Shown piece after piece: positions 23,843-32,883 of a stretch of 64,000 nt of DNA. The first letter of the stretch is position 1. Each line of letters opens with the position of its first letter. Below the pieces are notes generated by a model. The model saw nothing but the letters and a program-made list of their open reading frames with translations, was not told where the DNA came from and did no database searches. The stretch comes from Hamadaea sp013361475 (GTDB lineage: Bacteria; Actinomycetota; Actinomycetes; Mycobacteriales; Micromonosporaceae). The translations under genes and the position numbers were made by a program. The DNA is taken from assembly GCF_040654195.1 (NCBI RefSeq), contig NZ_JBFAHM010000007.1, positions 124,001 to 188,000 on the forward strand, written 5' to 3'.

Positions 23843-25687
23843 TCATGGAGTGCGCGCACGCACGGGGTGGGTGATGAGATCGGTCATCTGGCGACGGGCC
23901 AAGTCGAGGCGGATCGCCTCGTCATTGTGCGGATCGGTCTCCATGGGGGCGATGGGCTCGCCCCGCACCACCACCATCGTGGGCTTGCGACGGAACACGC
24001 GCCCCAGTCCGGTCGGCTCGGTGAAGCGGATCGACAACGGCACGACTGGTACGCGCGCCTGGGCGGCGAGGTGGAACGCGCCTCGTTTGAAGGCGCGCAG
24101 GGTCGTGTCGTAGGGCTCGAGCTCCCCTTCCGGGAAGAAGTGCACGACGCGGCCTCGGGCGACGAGGAGTTCCAGCTCAGCGAAGAAGAGCGGTAGTCTC
24201 GACAGCTCGGTGGGCACGGCGATGCCGCCGAGCAGCCGGACGAGGCCGCCGTACCAGCGATTCTGGAGGTTGACGGGGGCCGAGGTGACCACGGGTCGAC
24301 GGGGAAACAGGGCGATCGCGACCAGGGCGCTGTCGAGGAAGTGCACGTGGTTGCAGACCGTCACCGCCCCGCCGGACGGCGCCCGGCGGCTCTTGCGTTC
24401 GGTGCGTACGCCGAGGAGCAGGCGCGTCCACACGAACAGGGCGGGGATGGCGATCGCGTAGTAGAACGCGAACGATGCCAGCCGGTACGGCCAGTGGGCG
24501 TACCCAGCCGGGGTTTCCGGGGCGTCGCCGGCTTTCACGTACACCCGCTCGATCGCCTTGACGCTGCGGTCTACCTCGTAGAGGTCGCCGAGCTGGGCGT
24601 ACGCCGTCGACGCCGCGGCGCGAGCGGCCGAATGCTCGATCCAGTAGTCGATCCGGTCGGCGAGCGAGGCCGGGTCGCCGGAGCGGAAGAGGTTCTCCGG
24701 ACTGAGCGCGAACTGGCCGGTCGCACTGCGAGGGCTGTCGGAGATGACCGGGACGAGCCCGCAGGAGAACGCCTCCATGCAGGACAGTCCCTCGATCTCG
24801 ACGTCGGAGGCGTGGACGTAGAGGTCGCAGGTTCGGATGAGGCCGATCAGCTCGTCCTGGGCGTAGTAGCCGAACCGGGCCGGGATCGGGAGTTTGGCGG
24901 CCAGGCGGCGCAGCCGCTTCTCGGTCGGCCCGTGCCCGGCGAAGCACACCTGGACACGGTCGGCGTGCCGGGCTCGCCTGATCGCCCGGATCAGCACGTC
25001 CTGCCGCTTCTCCGGGGAGAACCGGCCCACCATCAGGATCCGGAACGGCTCCGAGAAGCCGTCCCCCGGCTCGACGCCGCCCTCAACAGAAGACCCTGGC
25101 CGGAACGCCGCATCCACGCCGTTGGAGATCACGTGGAGCCGTGCCCGGTACCCGTGGCGGCGTAACTGGGCGGCGATGAAGGTCGACGGGCAGTGGATGT
25201 CGGCGAAGCGCCCGTAGAAGGTGAGGCGCAGCAGGAGATACACGAGATGCGCGGCCGGCCGGAACCAGCCCAGCCCGATGTTGTAAGTGACGTTCTCCGG
25301 CTGGATGTGGAACCCGGCGATGGCCGGTACGCCCAGCTCCCGGGCGATCCGCTCGGCGGCCCGGCCCAGCGGCCACGGCTGGTAGATGTGGACGACGTCC
25401 GCGCCTTTGATCGCCGTGGTGAGCACCTCGCGATCCGGCTTGGCGAACAGGGTGTTCTGCTGATGGGCCAGGCGGCTCGCGATCGGCACCACGAGTTCGG
25501 GGACGGCGAAGATCTCCAGGCCGGCGAGCGCCGGATCACCCGCTTCGGCCGGATCGTCGGGATCGCCGCAGGTCACCACGCGTACCGTGTGGCCGCGCTC
25601 GAGGAGCGCGGCGGCGAATCGGGTCGCCGACATGGTCGTCCCGTTGTTGTTGATGTTGAACGTGTCGATGACCAACGTGACGATCAT
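23843..25687 (-). CDS. Fusion of a GT4 glycosyltransferase and a PlsC-type acyltransferase
   Basis: This single 614-residue protein has two enzymes. Residues 1 to about 370 are a GT-B fold glycosyltransferase of family 4 (VTLVIDTFNINNNGTTMSAT at the start, GRFSPEKRQDVLIRA, and the acidic EIEGLSCMEAFSCGLVPV sugar-nucleotide motif). The start resembles diacylglycerol glucosyltransferases. After a membrane-like linker (about 400-425), residues about 430-614 are a 1-acylglycerol-3-phosphate acyltransferase-like domain with NHVHFLD (NHx4D) and FPEGEL. The protein probably builds or acylates a glycolipid at the membrane; the actual substrate is inferred. ATG 25687 is chosen because the fold begins there. 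Confidence 0.87.
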   Translation of the reverse strand: MIVTLVIDTFNINNNGTTMSATRFAAALLERGHTVRVVTCGDPDDPAEAGDPALAGLEIFAVPELVVPIASRLAHQQNTLFAKPDREVLTTAIKGADVVHIYQPWPLGRAAERIARELGVPAIAGFHIQPENVTYNIGLGWFRPAAHLVYLLLRLTFYGRFADIHCPSTFIAAQLRRHGYRARLHVISNGVDAAFRPGSSVEGGVEPGDGFSEPFRILMVGRFSPEKRQDVLIRAIRRARHADRVQVCFAGHGPTEKRLRRLAAKLPIPARFGYYAQDELIGLIRTCDLYVHASDVEIEGLSCMEAFSCGLVPVISDSPRSATGQFALSPENLFRSGDPASLADRIDYWIEHSAARAAASTAYAQLGDLYEVDRSVKAIERVYVKAGDAPETPAGYAHWPYRLASFAFYYAIAIPALFVWTRLLLGVRTERKSRRAPSGGAVTVCNHVHFLDSALVAIALFPRRPVVTSAPVNLQNRWYGGLVRLLGGIAVPTELSRLPLFFAELELLVARGRVVHFFPEGELEPYDTTLRAFKRGAFHLAAQARVPVVPLSIRFTEPTGLGRVFRRKPTMVVVRGEPIAPMETDPHNDEAIRLDLARRQMTDLITHPVRARTP

Positions 25688-25887
25688 TGGCGCGCCGCTA
25701 CTCCTGGGTCGTTCCCCGCCGGCCCACGCCGCGTGGCCGACCTGGTCTACTCCCTCAACTGCCGAAGGCCGCCCCAGGCTGCGGATCAACGCATCGACGT
25801 CCAGGGATCTGGCGATATGAGGCCATCCTCACCAGCTCTTTCACTACATTGCGAAGAAAGTGTGGTTTTGACACTCGGGGGACGCCC

Positions 25888-26187
25888 ATGGCGAAAGGGT
25901 TCAACGGCCGGATCGCACTCGACATCCGCGACTCGATCCCGGACTGGGACGCCTTCCTCCCGGACAAGCCTCCCCAGGGCGCGCCGAACGTGCTGGTGGT
26001 CCTGTACGACGACACCGGGTGTGCGGCGTGGTCGCCCTATGGCGGCCGGATCCAGATGCCGACCATGCAACGCCTCGCCGGGGGCAAGAACCACAACGTG
26101 CCGGTCGACGCGTGGACGATGGGGGCGTCGAAGAAGGAGTACGTGGACGTCGAGAAGCATTCCGCGGCGGCGATGGCCCGAGACTGA
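25888..26187 (+). pseudogene. Arylsulfatase remnant with most of the catalytic domain deleted
   Basis: The 99-residue frame begins as actinobacterial arylsulfatases do (MAKGFNGRIALDIRDSIPDW, then APNVLVVLYDDTG with the metal-binding Asp pair, and YGGRIQMPTMQRLA). After about 60 residues it jumps to a sulfatase-like C-terminus (KKEYVDVEKHSAAAMARD). The C-x-P-x-R motif that becomes formylglycine, the other metal ligands and several hundred residues are missing. This looks like an in-frame internal deletion. The formylglycine-generating enzyme gene starts inside its stop codon (TGATG), so the two were an operon. The 200-bp gap before it (25688-25887) holds no other gene. Confidence 0.75.
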
Positions 26188-27149
26188 TGACCCAGCTGGA
26201 CGATGTACGCCGGTCGCCGGGGCAGGCGCTGATCCCGGGCGGCCGGTTCACCATGGGCTCCGACCGGCACTATCCGGAGGAGGCCCCGGCGCATCCGGTC
26301 GAGGTGAGCCCGTTCCTTCTCGATCCGCATCCGGTCACCAACAGCCAGTACGCCGAGTTCGTCGCCGCGACCGGGCACGTGACGCTGGCGGAGCGCGCAC
26401 CCGATCCGGCCGACTATCCGGGGACGGACCCGGCTCTGCTCGTCCCCGCGTCGGCGGTCTTCACCCCGCCGTCGCACCCGGTCGACCTGCGCGACGCGTA
26501 CCAGTGGTGGTCGCACGTGCCGGGCGCGGACTGGCGGCATCCCCGGGGCCTGGAGTCGGATCTGTCCGGTCTGGACGATCATCCGGTGGTCCACCTCGCC
26601 TACGCCGACGCGGTGGCGTACGCAAGCTGGGCGGGCAAGCGCCTGCCGACCGAGGCGGAGTGGGAGTTCGCCGCTCGCGGCGGTCACGACGGCCGCGAAT
26701 ACGCCTGGGGTGACGAGCTGACTCCGGGCGGCCGCCATCTCGCGAACGTGTGGCAGGGCGCGTTCCCGCACGTCAACGACGAGGCCGACGGCTGGTACTG
26801 GACCTCGCCGGTGGGTTCGTTCGCCGCGAACGACTACGGGCTCGCGGACATGATCGGCAACGTGTGGGAATGGACGTCCGACTGGTGGTCGGCACACAAA
26901 CCGGCCGCCACGCCGTCCTGTTGCGGCACGCCCGCACCCCGCCACAACCCGACCGGCGGAAAGGAAGCGCTGAGCGTCGACCCGGCCACGCCTCTTGGTG
27001 AACGCCGCCCGCGCAAGGTGATGAAGGGCGGCTCCTACCTCTGCGCGCCGTCCTACTGCCGCCGCTACCGCCCGGCCGCGCGGCTGCCCCAGACCGTCGA
27101 CACCAGCACCTGCCATCTCGGCTTCCGCTGCGCCGCCGACCTCGAATGA
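26187..27149 (+). CDS. Formylglycine-generating enzyme (SUMF1/FGE family)
   Basis: FGE oxidises the Cys of a C-x-P-x-R motif in sulfatases to formylglycine. The 320-residue protein has the FGE fold landmarks: PGGRFTMGSDRHYPEEAPAH, the F.LDPHPVTNSQYAEFVAATG repeat, RLPTEAEWEFAARGG, and ADMIGNVWEWTSDWW. The C-terminal copper-binding pair Cys286 and Cys291 is in GGSYLCAPSYCRRYRPAAR. All catalytic residues seem intact. Its ATG overlaps the stop of the sulfatase remnant by one base. Its adjacent substrate gene is gone, so it either serves a sulfatase elsewhere or is on its way to loss. Confidence 0.92.
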   Translation: MTQLDDVRRSPGQALIPGGRFTMGSDRHYPEEAPAHPVEVSPFLLDPHPVTNSQYAEFVAATGHVTLAERAPDPADYPGTDPALLVPASAVFTPPSHPVDLRDAYQWWSHVPGADWRHPRGLESDLSGLDDHPVVHLAYADAVAYASWAGKRLPTEAEWEFAARGGHDGREYAWGDELTPGGRHLANVWQGAFPHVNDEADGWYWTSPVGSFAANDYGLADMIGNVWEWTSDWWSAHKPAATPSCCGTPAPRHNPTGGKEALSVDPATPLGERRPRKVMKGGSYLCAPSYCRRYRPAARLPQTVDTSTCHLGFRCAADLE

Positions 27150-27232
27150 CACATCGACGCTCGACATGCCCCGGCAGCGCACCTTCACCGTCACCGTGCT
27201 CGACGGCCGGGTCGCGCCGACGGTGGCCGCGG

Positions 27233-29005
27233 CTACGCGGCCTCGGCCTTGAGCAGGCTGCCCGCGGACCGGCGGGTATGCACCCAGGCGGGCAGCGCGG
27301 CGGTCGCCGCGATCCCCACGAGCATGGCCAGCGCGGCGAGGACCAGCGACGTCGCCGGCGGCGCGGGCATGTCGACGCTGACCATCCAGTAGAGGAAGAG
27401 TCCGGTCGGGATGCCGAGCGCGAGGCCGGGCAGCGCGGCGAGCACCTGGACGAAGCAGAGCGCCGTGACGACCTGACCGGGCGTGGCGCCCAGCGTGCGG
27501 GCGATGGTGAGGGTGCGTCGCGCCTGATTCGCCGTGCTCCACCCGAGCACCAGGGTGTTCAGGACGGACAGCGCCCCCAGGGCCAGCGTCACGCCGAGCA
27601 GCACCTGACTGAGCTCGATGGCCCGCACGTCGTCGAGCGTCGACACGCCGAAGCTCAGCGGCCTGATCGGCTCGGATCGGAAGATCACCAGCGCGGTGAC
27701 CATCGCGGCCGTCGCCGCCGCCCCGAAGCAGGCCGACACCGCCCGGCCGGGACGACGGGCGAGCAGTTGCGCGCCGAGAAGCAGCGACGTGGGCAGATAG
27801 GCCAGCACGCCGGTGAGGCCGAAGGTCTGGGAGGGTGGCGCGGCGGCGTCGACCAGGGCGTCGACGGTGCTTCGCCGCGTGGCCCGGACGACCGGACCGA
27901 CCGTCCCGGCCACCGCGACGAGGATCGCGAGCACGGCCGCGGCGATGATCGTGCCGGACGTGGGCGGGCTGACCCCGGTCAGCAGGCCGGAACTGGGATC
28001 GGTCAGTCCCGGCGCGACGACGGCGCCGACGGCCAACCCGAGGACGGTCGCGACCGCCGTCAGCGCCAGGTACTGCGCGAGCAGCACGGCCGCGATCGTG
28101 CCCGGAGTCGCTCCGACCGCCTTGAGCAGCCCCGCACGGCGGTTGTAACGGGAGGCCCGCAGTGCGACGAACGCGGCGAGCCCGACGGCAGCGGCGACGG
28201 CGATCAGCCAGCCGCCCACCACGAGCGTCGGCACGAGGAACCGCACCATCCGCTCGTCCTCCTCGACGACCTGCTGCCACGTGGCGTAATGAGTCCAGGT
28301 GTCGCCCCGGAAGTCGGTCCTGGAGACGGATTTCACGAACTTCTCCGTCGCAGCCGGATCGGCCAGCCGGAGGTACAGGAGACGGACGCCGACCGCACCG
28401 TCCGCCGTCGCCCGGGCGTCGGCCGCGGTCAGCCATACTTTGCCGCCCCGGTCCGTCGGCCCCCGCCCCTGGGCGTTGTCCGTCCCCGGGTAGACGCCGC
28501 TCGCCGTGCTGACGGCGACGCCGACCACGGTCAGATCGCGCCCGTTGACCGTCAGCACGTCGCCGACGCGTACGCCCAGCGCCCGGGCGAAGCCGCGCTC
28601 GATCACCGCACCACCGTCGCGCACCCAGGAACCGTCGGTGACGAGCGGCTGATCGACCGCCGCCGTCGTCGTCTCACGTCCCTCCACGGCGGAACGCACC
28701 TGATAGCCGCGTACGCGGATCGTCGTCGAGAAGGCGAAGAAGGGACCGGCGTATGCGACCACGCCAGGAGCGTGCGCGAGCTTCTCGGTGAGTCCCGGGT
28801 CCTGCACCAGCGTGGCGGTGACGTCGGGTCCGGCGGTGGCCTCCTTCGTGGCGACGTACGCCGTCTCCGTCGAAGAGGTCAGCGCCAGCCCCACCGCGAG
28901 CGTGGCGATCGCGACGGTGACGGCGATCAACGGGATCAGCGCCTCGATCGGATGACGGCGCAGATCGCGTACGGCGAGCCGCCAGATCACCAGCAGATGT
29001 CCCAT
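27233..29005 (-). CDS. FtsX/MacB-type ABC transporter permease
   Basis: The 590-residue protein has an N-terminal membrane helix (about residues 20-43, IPLIAVTVAIATLAVGLALT), a large extracytoplasmic domain (about 45-255), a bundle of FtsX helices (about 260-375), and a second bundle near the C-terminus (about 425-585) with RTLTIARTLGATPGQVVTAL between helices. This layout belongs to lipoprotein-release or macrolide/peptide exporters of the MacB class. It follows its ATPase gene by 6 bp. The 83-bp gap to the convergent FGE gene holds nothing I can support. Confidence 0.85.
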   Translation of the reverse strand: MGHLLVIWRLAVRDLRRHPIEALIPLIAVTVAIATLAVGLALTSSTETAYVATKEATAGPDVTATLVQDPGLTEKLAHAPGVVAYAGPFFAFSTTIRVRGYQVRSAVEGRETTTAAVDQPLVTDGSWVRDGGAVIERGFARALGVRVGDVLTVNGRDLTVVGVAVSTASGVYPGTDNAQGRGPTDRGGKVWLTAADARATADGAVGVRLLYLRLADPAATEKFVKSVSRTDFRGDTWTHYATWQQVVEEDERMVRFLVPTLVVGGWLIAVAAAVGLAAFVALRASRYNRRAGLLKAVGATPGTIAAVLLAQYLALTAVATVLGLAVGAVVAPGLTDPSSGLLTGVSPPTSGTIIAAAVLAILVAVAGTVGPVVRATRRSTVDALVDAAAPPSQTFGLTGVLAYLPTSLLLGAQLLARRPGRAVSACFGAAATAAMVTALVIFRSEPIRPLSFGVSTLDDVRAIELSQVLLGVTLALGALSVLNTLVLGWSTANQARRTLTIARTLGATPGQVVTALCFVQVLAALPGLALGIPTGLFLYWMVSVDMPAPPATSLVLAALAMLVGIAATAALPAWVHTRRSAGSLLKAEAA

Positions 29006-29011
29006 CGGAGG

Positions 29012-29773
29012 TCAGCCCTCCCAGCTCAGCAGCGTGCCGAGGCGTACGCCGCCGGACGGCCTCCCGGAGCCGGCCGGGTGTCCGGTGTCGCTGGTGACCA
29101 TGCCGTCGCGCATGGAGACGACTCGGTCGGCGGTCGCCGCCACCCGTTCGTCGTGGGTGACCAGGACGAGGGTCTGCCCCTGGGCCCGGAGCCCGGCGAA
29201 GAGCCGGAGGATCTCGTGCGTCGCGGCGCTGTCGAGGTTTCCGGTCGGCTCGTCGGCGAAGACCACCATCGGCTCGTTCACCAGGGCACGGGCGATCGCC
29301 ACCCGCTGCCGCTGTCCGCCGGACAACTCGGACGGCAGCCGGCGTGCCCGGTCGGCGAGTCCGACCCGATCGAGCAGGGCGGCCGCCCGTCGCCGGGCCG
29401 TCCGCGGGGAGACCCCGGCCAGCAAGGCCGGGAGTTGGACGTTCTCCGCCGCCGTCAGCTCGTCCATCAAGTGGTATGCCTGGAAGACGAACCCGATCGC
29501 CGTGCGGCGCAGCCGGGCCAGCGCCCGCTCGCCGAAGTGGTCGATCCGCCGGCCGCCGAGCCACACCTCGCCGTCGCTCGGCCGGTCCAGCCCGCCGAGC
29601 AGCTGCAGCAGCGTGGACTTGCCGCACCCACTCGCCCCGATCACGGCCAGCGTCTGCCCGGCCGGGACCTCCAGGTCGACCTCGTCGACCGCACGGACCA
29701 GGCTCTCGTCTTCCCCGTACACCTTCGACAGACCGACCGCGCGCAGCATCGGCGTCGCCCCGTACTCCGTCAT
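29012..29773 (-). CDS. ABC transporter ATP-binding protein (MacB/LolD class)
   Basis: The 253-residue ATPase has Walker A GASGCGKST (about residues 43-51), Q-loop FVFQAYHLMDELTAAENV, signature LSGGQRQRVAIARAL, Walker B VVFADEPTGNLDS and the H-loop LVLVTHDE. All positions are canonical for the LolD/MacB class. Its ATG overlaps the padR stop (ATGA). It powers the FtsX-type permease encoded next to it. Confidence 0.93.
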   Translation of the reverse strand: MTEYGATPMLRAVGLSKVYGEDESLVRAVDEVDLEVPAGQTLAVIGASGCGKSTLLQLLGGLDRPSDGEVWLGGRRIDHFGERALARLRRTAIGFVFQAYHLMDELTAAENVQLPALLAGVSPRTARRRAAALLDRVGLADRARRLPSELSGGQRQRVAIARALVNEPMVVFADEPTGNLDSAATHEILRLFAGLRAQGQTLVLVTHDERVAATADRVVSMRDGMVTSDTGHPAGSGRPSGGVRLGTLLSWEG

Positions 29774-30300
29774 CCTTCCGCCTTTCCGACCCGGGCCGAC
29801 CACACCCGTTCGCATTCGTCCAGCCAGCGCAGATCGGCCTGCATCCGCAGCGCGACGCCCTCCAGCAGCAGCCAGGGCTCGGAATCCGCGTCGTGGTCGA
29901 GCGCGGCCCGCTGCGCCTGCCCGAGGCCGCGCATCAGGTCCCGCCGCTGCGCCGCCACGAGCACGCGGGGGTCGGCCAGCCCGGACACCGCCGCGGCCAC
30001 CAGCTTCAGGTGGAACTCCGCGACGTCCGGTTTGGCGCCGGCCGGTTCAGCCAGCCACTCGCCGACCCGGTCACGCCCGGACGGCGTCAACGCGTACACC
30101 TTGCGCCGTGGTCCCCGCGTCGGCACGTCCTCGCGTTCCTGCCGCACGAGCCCGGCCCGTTCCAGCCGCGTGAGTGTCACGTAGATCTGCCCGGCGTTGA
30201 GCGTCTCGCCCAGCGGCCCCAGCGCGGACGCCAGCCGCCGGCGCAGGTCGTAGCCGTGCGAGGGTTCCTTGACCAGCAGCGCCAGCACGACGTCCTGCAC
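29770..30300 (-). CDS. PadR family transcriptional regulator
   Basis: The 176-residue protein has the PadR winged helix: VVLALLVKEPSHGYDLRRRL, LNAGQIYVTLTRLERAGLV and the wing RGPRRKVYALTPSG. A C-terminal Vir-type helical region follows (ALRMQADLRWLDECERVW). GTG 30300 follows GAGGAGG at good spacing. It leads the padR-ATPase-permease operon and probably autoregulates it, since PadR proteins often control adjacent transporters. An AT-rich box at 30365-30382 in its promoter is the likely site. Confidence 0.87.
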   Translation of the reverse strand: MQDVVLALLVKEPSHGYDLRRRLASALGPLGETLNAGQIYVTLTRLERAGLVRQEREDVPTRGPRRKVYALTPSGRDRVGEWLAEPAGAKPDVAEFHLKLVAAAVSGLADPRVLVAAQRRDLMRGLGQAQRAALDHDADSEPWLLLEGVALRMQADLRWLDECERVWSARVGKAEG

Positions 30301-30364
30301 TGCCCGCCTCCTCTCCGCCCGCCCGCGTTTCCGACGCTCCAGGAGCGCGTTTCCGGACCGCCAA

Positions 30365-30385
30365 TGTATAGCGGTTATCTAAAGA
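30365..30385 (-). promoter_or_regulatory. Promoter / candidate PadR operator
   Basis: The AT-rich stretch containing TATAGCGGTTATCTA stands out from its GC-rich surroundings, about 65-85 bp upstream of the padR start. On the minus strand it gives a -10-like TATACA and a partial dyad of TA-rich half-sites. The operator role is inferred. Confidence 0.4.
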
Positions 30386-30411
30386 GTCGGCAACCCCCTC
30401 CCGACGCACAA

Positions 30412-30439
30412 TGGCCGCCCGCCTTCCGGCGAACGGCCA
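30412..30439 (-). terminator. Hairpin after the DrrAB-type operon
   Basis: TGGCCG (30412-30417) pairs with CGGCCA (30434-30439), with a further GC-rich inner stem. It lies 27 bp beyond the stop of the ABC-2 permease gene (minus strand) and before the padR promoter. Confidence 0.45.
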
Positions 30440-30466
30440 CTGTGCTGGGGGCTGGGACCGGTCCGG

Positions 30467-31219
30467 TCAGCGGACTCGCCGGTACGCCCGCATGGCGAAG
30501 AAGTAGGCGACGGCGGCGATGCCGACGCACCAGGCCAGCGCGACCCAGATGTCGTTGCCGACCGGCTGGTCGTGCAGCAGCGACTGCAGCGTCTCGACGA
30601 TCGACGTGACGGGCTGGTTCTCCGCGAAGACGCGTACCGGGGTGGGCATGGTGTCGGTCGGGACGAACGCGGAGCTGATGAAGGGTAGGAAGATCAGCGG
30701 GTACGCGAACGCGCTCGCGCCGTCGATGGACTTCGCCGTCAGCCCGGGGATGACGGCCAGCCAGGTCAGCGCCAGGGTGAACAGGGCGAGGATGCCCGCC
30801 ACCGCGAGCCAGGCCAGCACTCCGGCGCTGGAGCGGAAGCCCATGAGCAGGCCGATCCCGATGATGACGACGATCGAGATGGCGTTGGACACCATCGAGG
30901 TCAGCACATGCCCCCACAGCAGGGACGAACGGCCGATCGGCATCGAGGTGAACCGCGTGAACAGACCCGTCTGCACGTCGGAGAACAACCGGAACGCGGT
31001 GTACGAGATGCCGCTGGCGATGGCGATCAGCAGGATGCCGGGCAGCAGGTAGTTGACGTAATTGTCGGTGCCGGTCTGGATCGCGCCGCCGAAGACGTAG
31101 ACGAACAACAGCATGAGCATGACCGGCGTGATCAGCACCGTGATGATGGTGTCCGGGCTGCGACCGATGTGGCGCATGGACCGCCCGAACAGTACGCCGG
31201 TGTCCCGTAGTGCCTTCAT
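30467..31219 (-). CDS. ABC-2 type transporter permease (DrrB-like)
   Basis: The 250-residue protein has six predicted membrane helices and the ABC-2 signatures of DrrB-like drug or lipid exporters: GRSMRHIGRSPDTIITVLITP near the start, YLLPGILLIAIASGISYTAF, the cytoplasmic GLFTRFTSMPIGRSSLLWGH, and FISSAFVPTDTMPTPVR close to the last helix. The substrate is unknown. The ATG overlaps the stop of the ATPase gene by one base (TAATG), so the two are coupled. Confidence 0.9.
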   Translation of the reverse strand: MKALRDTGVLFGRSMRHIGRSPDTIITVLITPVMLMLLFVYVFGGAIQTGTDNYVNYLLPGILLIAIASGISYTAFRLFSDVQTGLFTRFTSMPIGRSSLLWGHVLTSMVSNAISIVVIIGIGLLMGFRSSAGVLAWLAVAGILALFTLALTWLAVIPGLTAKSIDGASAFAYPLIFLPFISSAFVPTDTMPTPVRVFAENQPVTSIVETLQSLLHDQPVGNDIWVALAWCVGIAAVAYFFAMRAYRRVR

Positions 31220-31980
31220 TACCGACCCGTCCTCTCACCGACGATGGCGAGGAAGATCTCCTCGAGGGATGGCTGCTTCTCGACGTACTCGACTGTCGCG
31301 GGCGGGAAGAGCTGCTTGAGCTGCTCCAGCGTCCCGTTGGCGATGATCCGCCCACCGTGCAGGATCGCGATCCGATCGGCGAGCTGCTCGGCCTCCTCCA
31401 GGTACTGAGTGGTCAGCAGGATCGTCGTACCGCTCTTGGCCAGCTCCTTCACGGTCTTCCACACCTCGATCCGGCCCTCCGGGTCGAGGCCGGTGGTCGG
31501 CTCGTCCAGGAAGATCACGGCCGGGGCTCCGACCAGGCTCATCGCGATATCGAGCCGGCGCGTCATGCCACCGGAGTAGGTGCCGGCCCGGCGGTCGGCC
31601 GCGTCCACCAGCCCGAACCGGTCGAGCAGCTCGGCCGCGACCTTCTTCGGGTTGGCGACCGCCCGGAGCTTGGCGATCAGCACCAGGTTCTCGCGCCCGG
31701 TGAGCATCGCGTCGACCGCCGCGAACTGGCCCGTCAGGCTGATGGCCTCCCGAACCTTGTCCGGCTGCCGGGCCACGTCGAACCCGGCCACGCGGATGGT
31801 GCCGGCGTCGGCCTTGAGCAGCGTCGCGCACGCCTTGATGGTGGTGGTCTTGCCGGCGCCGTTGGAGCCGAGCAGGGCGAAGATCTCGCCCCGCCGCACG
31901 TCGAAGTCGACGCCCTTCAACACCTCGACTCCCGTGAAGGACTTCTGCAAGCCCTCCACCTGAATCGCCTTGTCACTCAT
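31219..31980 (-). CDS. Daunorubicin-resistance-type ABC ATPase (DrrA-like)
   Basis: The 253-residue ATPase has Walker A GSNGAGKTT (about residues 38-46), signature YSGGMTRRLDIAMSL, Walker B VIFLDEPTTGLDP and H-loop LLTTQYLEEAEQLAD, all typical of the DrrA branch. It energises the DrrB-like permease encoded just downstream. Upstream, in the same direction, lie the DUF4097 gene and the ribbon-helix-helix gene, which may form one operon (33468 to 30467). Confidence 0.93.
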   Translation of the reverse strand: MSDKAIQVEGLQKSFTGVEVLKGVDFDVRRGEIFALLGSNGAGKTTTIKACATLLKADAGTIRVAGFDVARQPDKVREAISLTGQFAAVDAMLTGRENLVLIAKLRAVANPKKVAAELLDRFGLVDAADRRAGTYSGGMTRRLDIAMSLVGAPAVIFLDEPTTGLDPEGRIEVWKTVKELAKSGTTILLTTQYLEEAEQLADRIAILHGGRIIANGTLEQLKQLFPPATVEYVEKQPSLEEIFLAIVGERTGR

Positions 31981-32007
31981 GGGGTGGTCCCTTCTCGGAT
32001 CCGGGGT

Positions 32008-32853
32008 TCAGGAACGGTGGACGGTGATGTCGCCGTAGGAGGTGCGGCCGCGTACCTCGACGGTCTGGGCGGCGTCCTCGGGCTTGGTGGCGGTGTCGCT
32101 CATCAGGTTGCGTACGTGCCCGAACGAGGTGTTCACCTCCAGCCAGGCGGCGGTGCCGTCGGCGATGCCGATGTCCAGGCTGCCCATGGCGGTCCCGAGG
32201 ACCACCGAGCCGCGGACGACCTCGCCGAGGCGAATGTTGCCGTTGGACGTCTTGGCGTCGACCCCGGCGCCGGCCTTCTCCACGGAGATGCTGCCGTTGG
32301 CCGCACGTACGCGCAGCTCACCGGTCACCGCGTCGATGGTGGTGTCGCCGTTGGAGTTCTTGATCGCCGCGCCGCCGTCGATCAGGCCGACCTGGACCTT
32401 GCCGCTGCCGGTGGAGATCTCCGCGGCCCCGGTGACTCCGTCGACGGTGACCTGACCGGCGCCGGTGCTCAGGTGGAGCGGACCGGTCAGCTCCAGCCAG
32501 GTGTCGCCCGCCCCGGTCTTGACCCGGCACTCCCCGATCCGGCCGATGCCGCGGACGTCGCCCGCCTGCAGGTCGGCGACGAGGTGCGAGCCCGTGGGCA
32601 CGTCGATGGCCACGTCGACGGACCGGGTCTTGCGGGAGAAGTCGAGCTTCCGCTTCGGGCCCGTCACGCGGAGCTGACCGTTGCTGTAGTCCACCCGGAT
32701 CTGCTGGGCGGCCTTCACGTCGGACTCGTCGGTCTCGTCGCTGGGGCGTACCTCGACGACGGTGTCGGTGCGGTCGCTGGCGGTGATCCGCACGTGGCCG
32801 AAGCCGAGGTCGACGGTGACGGTGATCGATTCGGGCGTCTCGAAAGTTGGCAT
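32008..32853 (-). CDS. DUF4097 family beta-helix-like protein
   Basis: The 281-residue protein is built from short repeated beta-strands typical of DUF4097 (putative adhesin / LiaX-like) proteins: HLVADLQAGDVRGIGRIGEC, GDTWLELTGPLHLSTGAGQV, and ISTGSGKVQVGLIDGGAAIK. There is no signal peptide or membrane helix, so it appears cytoplasmic. In many actinobacteria a DUF4097 gene accompanies DrrAB-type transporters, as here, and the role is unknown. It starts 81 bp downstream of the ribbon-helix-helix gene, across a small hairpin at 32884-32902. Confidence 0.85.
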   Translation of the reverse strand: MPTFETPESITVTVDLGFGHVRITASDRTDTVVEVRPSDETDESDVKAAQQIRVDYSNGQLRVTGPKRKLDFSRKTRSVDVAIDVPTGSHLVADLQAGDVRGIGRIGECRVKTGAGDTWLELTGPLHLSTGAGQVTVDGVTGAAEISTGSGKVQVGLIDGGAAIKNSNGDTTIDAVTGELRVRAANGSISVEKAGAGVDAKTSNGNIRLGEVVRGSVVLGTAMGSLDIGIADGTAAWLEVNTSFGHVRNLMSDTATKPEDAAQTVEVRGRTSYGDITVHRS

Positions 32854-32883
32854 GGTGGTCCCCTCATCACGGGTCGGTGAACT

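Noticed and set aside
27150..27232. 28-codon frame MPRQRTFTVTVLDGRVAP after the FGE gene
   Set aside because: Too short, no ribosome-binding site, and no family recognised; could be a gene fragment but cannot be supported.
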